NCBI GenBank assembly: GCA_001791795.1
Contig: MGFH01000161.1
Span: forward strand, 1 to 32,345
From: Candidatus Wallbacteria bacterium GWC2_49_35
GTDB taxonomy: Bacteria > Muiribacteriota > UBA9980
Length of the DNA: 32,345 nt
Direction of reading: 5' to 3'
Below are positions 25,462-32,345 of this stretch, in pieces. The translations under genes and the position numbers were made by a program. The stretch's first letter is position 1. Each line of letters begins with the position of its first letter. The notes beneath the pieces are model-generated. The model was not told the DNA's origin. It did not search any database and worked only from the letters and a program-made list of their open reading frames with translations.

Positions 25462-26346
25462 ATGATAACTATCGATTACGCTAAATGCGTGAAATGTATG
25501 AAATGCCTTATGGTCTGCAAGCGCGGCGTGCTGCGTCCGGCGTCCGACGGTTCCGGCCGGCCGGAGGTCTATTCCGGCGAAGGCGCGGAGTGTTTTTCAT
25601 GCGGCCACTGCGTGTGCGTGTGTTCCGCCGGGGCGATCACGGCCGCCGGAGCTGATTCTACCGGATTCGCCGCAGCGCCCTCATCCGTGCCGGCGTATGA
25701 GGAGTATATCGGTTTTATCCGATCGCGCCGCAGCGCGCGCAATTATAAAAAAGACCATGTGCCGGGAGAACTCGTAGCCAGGGTGGTCGATGCAGCCAGA
25801 TATTCGCCCACGGCCAAAAACGCGCAGGGCGTATGCGTAACCGTCGTCAGCGGGGGCGCGGTTAAAAAACTCGCCGGCCTGACCTTCGATTTTTATAAAA
25901 ATTTGATGGACACGGTCGCCTCGCCGCTGAAAAAATATGCATTCATGCTTCTGGCGGGGCTTTCTACGGTCCGGACCATAGAGCGCAATGCGCCGGCGTT
26001 CGAATACGGCTATAAGATGTGGCTCGAAGGCGCCGATCTTCTTTTTTATGACGCGCCGGTGCTGGTGATAGTACACGCCGATAAAACCCTGGTGATGCCC
26101 AAAGACGACTGCGGCTACGCGCTTTACGCGATGGCGCTCGCCGCGGAGACGCTGGGGCTTGCCACCTGTATCAACGGTTTTTTTTTAAGGGCGGCCGAAA
26201 GGTCCTCCGGCATAAGAAAGTTTATAAAACTGCCTTCGGGCCATGAAGTTTACGGCGCGATGACGATGGGGTATCCTGCGCTTAAATTCAGTAAAGTTCC
26301 GGCCCGCAGGCCGGTTAATGTAACTTATATAAATTCCGAACTATGA
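25462..26346 (+). CDS. Ferredoxin-nitroreductase fusion protein
   Basis: 294 residues in two parts. The N-terminal 2[4Fe-4S] ferredoxin (about 1-60) has Cys 9, 12, 15, 19 and Cys 44, 47, 50, 54 (plus Cys52 within the second set). The C-terminal flavin nitroreductase-like domain (about 80-290) shows FIRSRRSARNYKKD, AARYSPTAKNAQ and AAETLGLATCINGFF. Such fusions are predicted cytoplasmic FMN oxidoreductases that receive electrons through the clusters; the substrate is unknown. GGAGGGG is a strong SD. Its stop overlaps the tilS start (ATGA, four bases), so the two are coupled. Confidence 0.9.
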   Translation: MITIDYAKCVKCMKCLMVCKRGVLRPASDGSGRPEVYSGEGAECFSCGHCVCVCSAGAITAAGADSTGFAAAPSSVPAYEEYIGFIRSRRSARNYKKDHVPGELVARVVDAARYSPTAKNAQGVCVTVVSGGAVKKLAGLTFDFYKNLMDTVASPLKKYAFMLLAGLSTVRTIERNAPAFEYGYKMWLEGADLLFYDAPVLVIVHADKTLVMPKDDCGYALYAMALAAETLGLATCINGFFLRAAERSSGIRKFIKLPSGHEVYGAMTMGYPALKFSKVPARRPVNVTYINSEL

Positions 26347-27809
26347 GCGACGCATTCGAAACCGGTTTCCTGAATTTCATAAAACTCACGAAAATGATAT
26401 TGCCCGGCGACAAAATACTGCTCGCATATTCCGGCGGCGCCGATTCCACATGTCTAATGTATCTTATGCATAAATTCAGCGCCGCGCTTAAGATAGAACT
26501 TGCGGCGTTTTATCTGAACCACCGTCTGAGAAGCGAAAGCGAGATCGCTTTCGAGATAGCCCTTATCGAAAAAACCTGCTCCCGGCTCGGCGTCAAAGCG
26601 GTCATCGGTGCCGCCGATATTCGCGGGATTGCCCGAGGCAGAGGCCTTTCGCTCGAGGAAGCGGCGCGCGTCACGCGCTACGAGCTTTTGAGCGACGCGG
26701 CGCGCGAACAGGGCTGCAACAAAATAGCCACCGCGCACCATCTTGACGATTCGGCCGAAACCGTCGTGATGAAACTCATCAAGGGCGCATCGCCATCGGC
26801 GCTCTGCGGGATAAAAGAGTCGGCCGGCAATATAATTCGGCCTCTTCTTTTCGCGTGCAGAAAGGATATCGAAAGATATCTCGGATCGCTCAACCTGGCA
26901 TATTCGATCGATTCGACCAACGGCGACGAAAGATATGAAAGGAATTTCGTCAGGGCTAAGATAATGCCGCTGATAAAAGAATTGAACCCGAACTTCGGCG
27001 CGCGAATATCCAGTTTTATGAATATTCAAAAATATGAAAACGATTTTATAGATTCGGCCGTGCATGAGTTTGTCAAAAAGTGCCGCGTCGCGTCCGGCGG
27101 GCGGGTCGAAGTCCCCGCTGCGGAGTTCGCGGGCCTGCACACGGCCGTAAAAAGGCGTTTTCTGCTTCACGCGGCGCGTCTGTGCGGCGCCGGTTCGGAC
27201 ACGGTTAATTTCGGCGCGCTCCGCGGCGCGCTCCATCATATCGATAAAAATTTTCAGGCTGAATGCATCGAAGTAATAAAGGGGCGGTTTTACATTTCAA
27301 TGGCGGCCCGTTTCGATGCTTCGGCATTATATAACGCTTCGTCGAAAACGATAATATTTTCTTCAGAAAGACCGGCGGCGCGCTTCGGCGGTGAAGGTCT
27401 CGAAAGCACAAGCATTGATGCCGGCAAGAGCGTAACGGTCAGCGGCGGCGGATTTGAATATGTTTTTACAGTCTCCCCGCTTAGCAAAGTCATCGTCCCC
27501 GCAGCCCGTTTTGATTTTGTTCTTCCTGAAAATACCGTTTTTCCTCTGGCTATAAGGCGCTTCGCGCCGGGCGATAAGATAAAGCTTTACGGCATGAAGG
27601 GCTCGTCACAGAAGCTGTCGGACCTTTTCATCAACGCCAAAATTTACGGGCCGCTCAGGAAATTCGTGCCCGTAATAAGCAGGGCAGACGGCGAAATACT
27701 CGCCGTCTGCAATATTAAATTATCTGAATATGTCTCGCCCGCGGCCCGCGAAAAGCGTCCCGGCTTATCGGGCTATTTGTTTTCCACGCTCACGAAAGAG
27801 ACCTTATAG
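26343..27809 (+). CDS. tilS: tRNA(Ile)-lysidine synthetase
   Basis: Converts cytidine 34 of tRNA(Ile2) (CAU anticodon) to lysidine with ATP and lysine, allowing AUA decoding. The 488 residues contain the PP-loop LLAYSGGADST (SGGADS at 30-35), LNHRLRSES, the HHLDDSAETVVMKL motif, the RPLL segment, RNFVRAKIMPLI, and the C-terminal TilS domain with FAPGDKIKLYGMKGSSQKLSDLF. This is the long form with both substrate-binding and C-terminal domains. The start overlaps the ferredoxin-nitroreductase stop (ATGA). The 3' end overlaps the convergent amylase gene by 37 bases, leaving no room for a terminator. Confidence 0.96.
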   Translation: MSDAFETGFLNFIKLTKMILPGDKILLAYSGGADSTCLMYLMHKFSAALKIELAAFYLNHRLRSESEIAFEIALIEKTCSRLGVKAVIGAADIRGIARGRGLSLEEAARVTRYELLSDAAREQGCNKIATAHHLDDSAETVVMKLIKGASPSALCGIKESAGNIIRPLLFACRKDIERYLGSLNLAYSIDSTNGDERYERNFVRAKIMPLIKELNPNFGARISSFMNIQKYENDFIDSAVHEFVKKCRVASGGRVEVPAAEFAGLHTAVKRRFLLHAARLCGAGSDTVNFGALRGALHHIDKNFQAECIEVIKGRFYISMAARFDASALYNASSKTIIFSSERPAARFGGEGLESTSIDAGKSVTVSGGGFEYVFTVSPLSKVIVPAARFDFVLPENTVFPLAIRRFAPGDKIKLYGMKGSSQKLSDLFINAKIYGPLRKFVPVISRADGEILAVCNIKLSEYVSPAAREKRPGLSGYLFSTLTKETL

Positions 27810-30010
27810 ACCGCGAATCCTCCCGCGGCGACGCCGATACCGAACCCGTCCGTCACTGCGGCGTCATATTTTTTAGACGCGCCGCTAATAATGTCGGTTA
27901 CGATGGCTGTTTTAAGCCGTTCTGCCGCCCCGCTTTCGGCATCCATATATCCGGATATTTTTTTGAGGTCGGCGCGGATACTTCCGTCTTTTTTTGAATT
28001 GTTGAAAGCGGCCAGCACCGAGGAATTTCCGTAAACGCGGACGAACGAATATATGCCGGTTTTCGCGTCGGCGGAATAGGTGAACAGTTCGCCGCGCCTC
28101 AGCTCGATGTTTTCGTTTCTTGCCGCTATGGCTTTCTTATAAAAATCAAGAAGCGATTTATTCCATTTCGATTCATCCCAGATCATGCAGCGGCGGTTAT
28201 CAGGGTCTTTTCCGCCGTCGAGCCCGATCTCGTCGCCGTAATATACGCACGGCGCTCCGGGATAGGTCATTATGAACATGATCATATTTTTGAGAGCGGC
28301 CATGTCGCCGCCGCACACGGTTAAAATGCGCGGCGTGTCGTGCGAGCCGAGAAGATTGAACATCGAGAAGAACGCCGAATCGGGAAGATTGATCTTATCG
28401 GCGGCGAGTTTTACGTCGAGTTGATCCGCGCTTATCTCTTTTTTGACGAAAAACGCTATAAGATCGTTTCTGAGTTTGTAGTTCATTACCGAGTCGAACT
28501 GGTCGCCGGCAAGCCATTTCGAGCCGTCAGCCCAGATCTCGCCGATTATGCAGGCGTCTTTATTGACGCTTTTGACGGTCCTGCGGAAGTCTTTCCAGAA
28601 AGAGTGCGGCAGCTGTTCGGGAACGTCGAGCCTGAAGCCGTCCACGGCGGAAGTTTTCAGCCAGTGCGCCGGAACGGTTAAAAGATAATCGTAGACTTTC
28701 TGATTTTTGATATTCAGTTTTGGCATCGAACCGATGTTCCACCAGCAGTCGTAATTCGGTTTGCGCATATCGACGGGGAAGCTCTTGAAATTGTACCAGT
28801 CGGCGTATTCGCTCTTTGCGCCTTTTTCCCGGACGTCGGCGAAGGCGAAAAAATCGGTTGAAGTGTGGTTGAAGACCCCGTCGAGTATTATTTTCATTCC
28901 TCCGCCGTGGGCCTTTTTAACCAGCGTATCGAACTCCCCGGGGCCGCCGAGCGTCGGGTCGATCTGAAAGTAATCGACGGTATCGTATTTATGGTTGGAG
29001 AAAGATTTGAATATCGGGTTGAGGTATATCGCGTTCGCGCCGAGTTCTTTAAGATGGTCGAGCTTTTCAGCAGCGCCCTTCAGGTCTCCGCCCGTGAAAT
29101 TGTCGAATTTGGGCTCGCTTCCCCACGCCTGGACGAACTTCTGGTTGATCGAGGCGTCCGCGTCGCGGAAGCGGTCGGGAAAAATCTGGTAAAAAACAGC
29201 GTCCGGCAGCCAGCCCGCTTTATTGACGCTCATGAAAACGTAGTCGGGGACGCCGAATGCGTTCGACGCGAGCGATTCGCCCCGCCCCGGCTCGAAGGCG
29301 CCCTTGAAGCCGAAATAAACCGATTTCGCGCCGGAATCGGCCTTGAATAAATATACGGCATGAGAATCGCAGTTTTCGATATAAGTCCTGTAGTAGTCGT
29401 AAATGCCGTCGCAGGCGAATTTTTTCATTCCGGCGAGCTCGAATCGGGCCTTTTTATTTTTCGCCTTCAGTATATACGCCGCCGAAAGGTCGTTTTTGAA
29501 AGAGCGCAGAACGAGCCTGACACGGTCCTGCGCGGTGAAATCTATGAATTTAACTTCCGTCGGTTTGTGCATGAGTCCGTCAGTTTCCACTGCGGAGTCT
29601 TTCGGCGCGATCTTTCCGAGGCGCTCGTAAATTTTGCGGCCCGCGTGAATAACGCTGTTTTTTCCGCCCTGGCCGTCGTCCATGGTCTCCGGATTGGAAG
29701 GATCGGCTACCCATACGCCGCCGTTTATGACGAATTTATAATGGTGGCTTCCGGCGGGAATATCTAATTCCGCTTCCCACACGCCGCCAGCGGTTTCTGT
29801 CATAGGCGCGGCGTCCTTGTTCCACTCGTTGAAAGTTCCTGCTACGTTTATGCTTGTGGCGGCAGTGTTCGGGGTATAAGAAAATTTTACCCGCTCGGTT
29901 TCCTGGGCTTGTGCCGGCCGGAAAACTAAAAGCGATGCCGTCAGGAACGCCAGGAATAATGCAATGATCAAAATTTTATTTTCGGATATCCTGAAATTGA
30001 ATGTTTTCAT
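27773..30010 (-). CDS. Secreted GH13 alpha-amylase/neopullulanase-type glycoside hydrolase with CBM48-like domain
   Basis: 745 residues. Sec signal peptide at about 1-36 (AQA/QE). Next comes an AMPK/CBM48-like glycogen-binding domain (about 38-127: NVAGTFNEWNKD, GSHHYKFVING), then a beta domain like the N-terminal domain of cyclomaltodextrinases (about 150-250), then the GH13 barrel. Catalytic residues seen: Asp462 (DGFRLDV, nucleophile), Glu491 (IGEIW, acid/base) and Asp558 (GSHDTPR). LDGVFNHT, YPGAPCVYYGDEIG and the family start DAVFYQIFPDRF are present. It likely hydrolyses alpha-1,4 (perhaps also alpha-1,6) glucans outside the cytoplasm. It is last in a minus-strand run after tatA. There is no Tat motif in its signal, so it is a Sec substrate. 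Confidence 0.93.
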   Translation of the reverse strand: MKTFNFRISENKILIIALFLAFLTASLLVFRPAQAQETERVKFSYTPNTAATSINVAGTFNEWNKDAAPMTETAGGVWEAELDIPAGSHHYKFVINGGVWVADPSNPETMDDGQGGKNSVIHAGRKIYERLGKIAPKDSAVETDGLMHKPTEVKFIDFTAQDRVRLVLRSFKNDLSAAYILKAKNKKARFELAGMKKFACDGIYDYYRTYIENCDSHAVYLFKADSGAKSVYFGFKGAFEPGRGESLASNAFGVPDYVFMSVNKAGWLPDAVFYQIFPDRFRDADASINQKFVQAWGSEPKFDNFTGGDLKGAAEKLDHLKELGANAIYLNPIFKSFSNHKYDTVDYFQIDPTLGGPGEFDTLVKKAHGGGMKIILDGVFNHTSTDFFAFADVREKGAKSEYADWYNFKSFPVDMRKPNYDCWWNIGSMPKLNIKNQKVYDYLLTVPAHWLKTSAVDGFRLDVPEQLPHSFWKDFRRTVKSVNKDACIIGEIWADGSKWLAGDQFDSVMNYKLRNDLIAFFVKKEISADQLDVKLAADKINLPDSAFFSMFNLLGSHDTPRILTVCGGDMAALKNMIMFIMTYPGAPCVYYGDEIGLDGGKDPDNRRCMIWDESKWNKSLLDFYKKAIAARNENIELRRGELFTYSADAKTGIYSFVRVYGNSSVLAAFNNSKKDGSIRADLKKISGYMDAESGAAERLKTAIVTDIISGASKKYDAAVTDGFGIGVAAGGFAVYKVSFVSVENK

Positions 30011-30053
30011 TTTGAATTTTCCCCCGGCTGATTATTTTTTTATTTTAATAAAA

Positions 30054-30266
30054 TTATTTCTCTTTTTTCTCGTCACCGGCTTCTTTGCCGTCTTCGGTTT
30101 TCGGCTGTTCGTCTTTAGCGGCGACGTCTTCGCCGGACAGCGATTTTTTGAATTCTCTTATGCTTTTTCCGACCGCGCCTCCGATGAGAGGCAGTTTATT
30201 CGGACCGAATACCACCAGGGCGATGACCAGTATAACTATAAGTTCCGTAGTGTTTAAACCAAACAT
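30054..30266 (-). CDS. tatA: Sec-independent translocase TatA/E-type subunit
   Basis: 70 residues: a short N-terminus, a membrane helix (about 6-20, [15 protein letters not shown]), the conserved FGP hinge, an amphipathic helix (about 25-45, [15 protein letters not shown]) and a charged Lys/Glu tail. This is the pore-forming component of the twin-arginine pathway for folded proteins. No tatC is in the window, so it is an orphan copy at this locus. AAGGTGG serves as SD. It lies 17 bases after the upstream unknown gene and 43 before the amylase. Confidence 0.93.
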   Translation of the reverse strand: MFGLNTTELIVILVIALVVFGPNKLPLIGGAVGKSIREFKKSLSGEDVAAKDEQPKTEDGKEAGDEKKEK

Positions 30267-30283
30267 AGTCCACCTTCCGTTAT

Positions 30284-30808
30284 TTACGCTTTTTCTTTCG
30301 TGCGGTCGACGAGCAGCAGAAGATTGTCGAGATCGTTCAGCGCGTTCTGAGGTTTGTAATCCGAGTGTATGTCGACCCTTTTGACCAGTTTAAATTCGTT
30401 TCCCGTCATTTCGAAAAACAGGAAAGGTTCCAGGATTTTAAGCGCTTCTTTGAATTTTTCGTTGACTGTCTTCTGCGCTTCGGCCACATTAACGTTCTGC
30501 ACTATATATTTCGAATCGAATTCCGCGTCGCCGACCTTTATTTCGGCCGAAAGGCTAACTTTATCGAGGAATTTGCTCACGACGTTCTCCGGCCTTAAAA
30601 GCAGCCTGTGGGGGGGCGCCATGTTCACTTCGATCAGAAGCTCCGTCGCGTCGATAAAATCGATCTTTATGTAATGCTTTTTATAATCGGCGTAAAGCCT
30701 TGAAAAAGGCCTGGATTTGACGTCGGTGATATTTCCCATCCCGTCTTCTTTTATGATCTTTCCACCCGTTAAAGTCTTCAATTCTTCCAGAAATTCGATG
30801 ACCGTCAT
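30284..30808 (-). CDS. Conserved-looking hypothetical protein
   Basis: 174 residues, not recognised. There is no signal peptide or membrane segment. It alternates beta-like strands with charged helix. Residues about 97-145 ([18 protein letters not shown], then a helix, then a short strand) follow a pattern seen in proteins that compare a stored and a measured value, but I would not assign a family on that. A good SD (GGGAGG) precedes the ATG. It lies 41 bases downstream of alaX and 17 upstream of tatA, so it probably shares their transcript. Confidence 0.75.
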   Translation of the reverse strand: MTVIEFLEELKTLTGGKIIKEDGMGNITDVKSRPFSRLYADYKKHYIKIDFIDATELLIEVNMAPPHRLLLRPENVVSKFLDKVSLSAEIKVGDAEFDSKYIVQNVNVAEAQKTVNEKFKEALKILEPFLFFEMTGNEFKLVKRVDIHSDYKPQNALNDLDNLLLLVDRTKEKA

Positions 30809-30849
30809 ATAAAACCTCCCATAAATTATTATTTTTATATATTCGAAAA

Positions 30850-32154
30850 TTAGAATACTTTTGCAGCCGCTTGAATTGAAAAAACGTCATTGACGAGTTT
30901 TTTGAATTCGGCGGTCCGCGTCCGTTCTATGGTCCCGCCCTGGGCCACCAGCGGGCTTCCGCCGCCTTTGACGCCGAACGAGGCGGCTATTTCGGCGAAC
31001 GCCTTTTTCGCGTCGCGCGGATAATTTTGCGTTCTGCCGATAATGAAGCGGAAAAATCCCGAAGCGTCGCCGGCTATCAGAGCGAAGCCGAAACTGCCGG
31101 CTGCCTTCGAAAATATCTGTCCTATCCTCGCCAGCTCGCCGTATTCAAGATCGTCAGGCTCGAGCCAGTATATTCCGTTTTCAAGATATTTTCCTTCGCC
31201 CAGCTCGCAGGCCGTCTTCGCGTAAAAATTATCGAACAGCTCGTTTTTTTTCTTAGCCAGCGACTTGTTTTCGGCGCTTATCTTCTCTATGGACCTCGTC
31301 AGCTCGGAGCCTTCGACGCTCAGGTATTCGGCGGCCTCCGCCAGCACGTAATTTTTTCTGCGGTAATCGTTCAGCGCCCTCATGCCGCTCACGAATCTTA
31401 TCCTGACGGCGTTATTCGCCTTCTGCTGGCCGATAATTTTGATGATTCCCGCCTCGCCCGTCGACGCCAGATGCGTGCCGCAGCAAAGCGAATTGTCGAA
31501 GCCTTCGGCCGAGACCAGGCGCACTTTTTCATCGGCGAGTTCGGGCGTCTTTCTCAGGCTGATGCCCGTCAGTTCGATTCTGTCGATCAGGCGTGAGCGC
31601 ACCTTAAGGTTTTGATGCACTATCGAATTAGCCAGGTTTTCGGCGTTATCGAGTATCGAGCGGTCGAGTTTGAAGTTCTTTTCGCTTATCTTTCCGTGCT
31701 TTTCCGTCACCAGAAGGTCAATGGTCATATATTCCGGGCCCATGTGCATGGATATGGTGTGCAGGTCGGCCGTTCTGATAAACGCTTCCGAGAGTATATG
31801 CTGCGCGGTGTGGTCCTGCATATTCTGGAAGCGCGCCCCGAAATCTATCTCGCACGAGACGGCGTCGCCGGGTTTTACGGCGCACGGCCCGCAGAGGCGG
31901 TGGACTATTACGGCGCAGCCGTTTTCATCCTTTTGCTCGTAAACGGAGTCGACCGTCAGGCCGTTAATTGTTCCGCGGTCGGATATCTGCCCGCCGCCTT
32001 CGGGGTAAAAACAGGTTTTATCGGTTATGATCTCGCATTGGCTTGTTTCGGCGCCGCTTTCGCCGGCGCGCTTATATTCGCGGGTTTTTATGACGACGGC
32101 TTCGTTTTTTTTCATGTAAGGGTCTACGTAATATAATTTAACGGTATCGGCCAT
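30850..32154 (-). CDS. alaX: AlaX-type alanyl-tRNA editing protein (long form, with DHHA1 domain)
   Basis: Free-standing relative of the AlaRS editing half that deacylates mischarged Ser- or Gly-tRNA(Ala). The 434 residues lack the aminoacylation domain. Seen: an N-terminal beta-barrel (CFYPEGGGQISDRG); the editing domain with zinc ligands His115 and His119 (DHTAQHIL) and Cys224/Cys225-His228 (CCGTH); a coiled linker (about 275-315); and the C-terminal DHHA1 domain ending GGGSPLVAQGG. All catalytic ligands are present. It is the first gene of a minus-strand run (alaX, unknown, tatA, amylase). AAGGAGAT is the SD. The promoter and a terminator-like hairpin lie immediately upstream. Confidence 0.94.
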   Translation of the reverse strand: MADTVKLYYVDPYMKKNEAVVIKTREYKRAGESGAETSQCEIITDKTCFYPEGGGQISDRGTINGLTVDSVYEQKDENGCAVIVHRLCGPCAVKPGDAVSCEIDFGARFQNMQDHTAQHILSEAFIRTADLHTISMHMGPEYMTIDLLVTEKHGKISEKNFKLDRSILDNAENLANSIVHQNLKVRSRLIDRIELTGISLRKTPELADEKVRLVSAEGFDNSLCCGTHLASTGEAGIIKIIGQQKANNAVRIRFVSGMRALNDYRRKNYVLAEAAEYLSVEGSELTRSIEKISAENKSLAKKKNELFDNFYAKTACELGEGKYLENGIYWLEPDDLEYGELARIGQIFSKAAGSFGFALIAGDASGFFRFIIGRTQNYPRDAKKAFAEIAASFGVKGGGSPLVAQGGTIERTRTAEFKKLVNDVFSIQAAAKVF

Positions 32155-32194
32155 GAGACTGTATCTCCTTCGGACGGCGCGCTTTTCGCGTCAT

Positions 32195-32232
32195 AAAAAA
32201 ACGCCGTCATCGAATATTTATTTGATGACGGC
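32195..32232 (-). terminator. Terminator-like hairpin at the extreme 5' end of the alaX transcript
   Basis: On the minus strand, GCCGTCATC pairs with GATGACGGC (32224-32232 with 32203-32211, 9 bp) and is followed by seven U (32195-32201). It may end a minus-strand transcript from the right, or act as an attenuator of alaX. Its 3' arm can alternatively pair with GACGGCG/CGCCGTC sequence at 32173-32179, next to the alaX SD. Confidence 0.65.
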
Positions 32233-32235
32233 TGT

Positions 32236-32264
32236 ATTATATTATATTATTCGAAAAGTTTCAA
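32236..32264 (-). promoter_or_regulatory. Promoter of the alaX operon
   Basis: On the minus strand: TTGAAA (32259-32264), a 17-base spacer, TATAAT (32236-32241): 5/6 and 6/6 matches. A second overlapping TATAAT lies five bases upstream. The start site would fall near 32229, inside the first arm of the hairpin. Confidence 0.7.
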
Positions 32265-32304
32265 GCGCGCGCGCTTTTTTTATTTCGATATTTTTGCGCA
32301 TTAT

Positions 32305-32345
32305 TCAAACGACGGCCTGCCGTTTTTTATCGAGCATCTTATTTT
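32305..32345 (-). CDS. Possible C-terminal end of a gene entering from the right
   Basis: A minus-strand frame is open from the window edge to a TGA at 32305-32307 and reads KMLDKKRQAVV at its end. It is only about 13 codons, so coding status is a guess. The terminator-like hairpin downstream (32195-32232) and a small ACGG/CCGT hairpin here are compatible with a gene end. Confidence 0.2.
   Translation of the reverse strand, partial: NKMLDKKRQAVV

Noticed and set aside
27773-27809. Frameshift or misassembly at the tilS/amylase overlap
   Set aside because: Both C-termini read normally; a 37-base convergent overlap is compatible with compact gene packing.

Overview
The window looks like chromosomal DNA from a free-living bacterium with a Gram-negative type of envelope. 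The evidence is a YidC with a large periplasmic domain, several proteins with Sec signal peptides, a TatA subunit and a Skp/OmpH-like coiled-coil protein. Shine-Dalgarno sites are mostly strong, and several promoters are close to the sigma-70 consensus. No gene pins the phylum. The mix of a zinc-ribbon/NHL-propeller protein, pilin-like CxxNLKTIEGAIELY sequence and a giant secreted Ig-like protein is what I would expect from a poorly cultivated lineage such as Wallbacteria or Riflebacteria. That placement is inference only.

Layout. (1) 1-1096: the 3' part of acetate kinase (+), ending at a bidirectional terminator. (2) 1146-6391, minus strand: the conserved cluster rpmH-rnpA-yidD-yidC-jag-mnmE (ribosomal protein L34, RNase P protein, membrane insertion, RNA binding, tRNA modification), read from a near-perfect promoter. 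(3) 6438-10815, plus strand: lysS, a phasin-like coiled-coil protein, a zinc-ribbon/disordered/NHL protein and an acylphosphatase. (4) 10839-15393, plus strand: a compact glycine-cleavage operon gcvT-gcvH-gcvPA-gcvPB, preceded by a promoter overlaid with palindromes; no lipoamide dehydrogenase gene is present. (5) 15394-17839: two gene-poor intervals full of inverted repeats flanking a secreted SH3b/C39-like peptidase. They hold three copies of a structured repeat family and a separate 145-bp near-palindromic element. (6) 17840-24522, minus strand: a 1772-residue secreted protein and a Skp/OmpH-like exported protein, each with its own TTGATT-17-TATAAT promoter. (7) 24734-27809, plus strand: a pilin-like protein with two membrane segments, a ferredoxin-nitroreductase fusion and tilS. 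(8) 27773-32264, minus strand: alaX, an unknown protein, tatA and a secreted GH13 amylase, probably one operon.

How the genes work together. Translation and its fidelity recur: L34, RNase P protein, MnmE, LysRS, TilS and AlaX all act on tRNA or the ribosome. Envelope biogenesis is the second theme: YidC/YidD, TatA, the Skp-like protein and several large exported proteins. Metabolism is represented by acetate kinase, glycine cleavage and starch/maltodextrin hydrolysis, which fits a heterotroph using amino acids and sugars with acetate-linked substrate-level phosphorylation. The most unusual material is non-coding: the structured repeats at 15.4-17.8 kb, the palindromic gcv promoter, and the alaX promoter overlapping a terminator-like hairpin. 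Among proteins, the zinc-ribbon/NHL protein with a duplicated linear motif and the pilin-like two-helix protein stand out.
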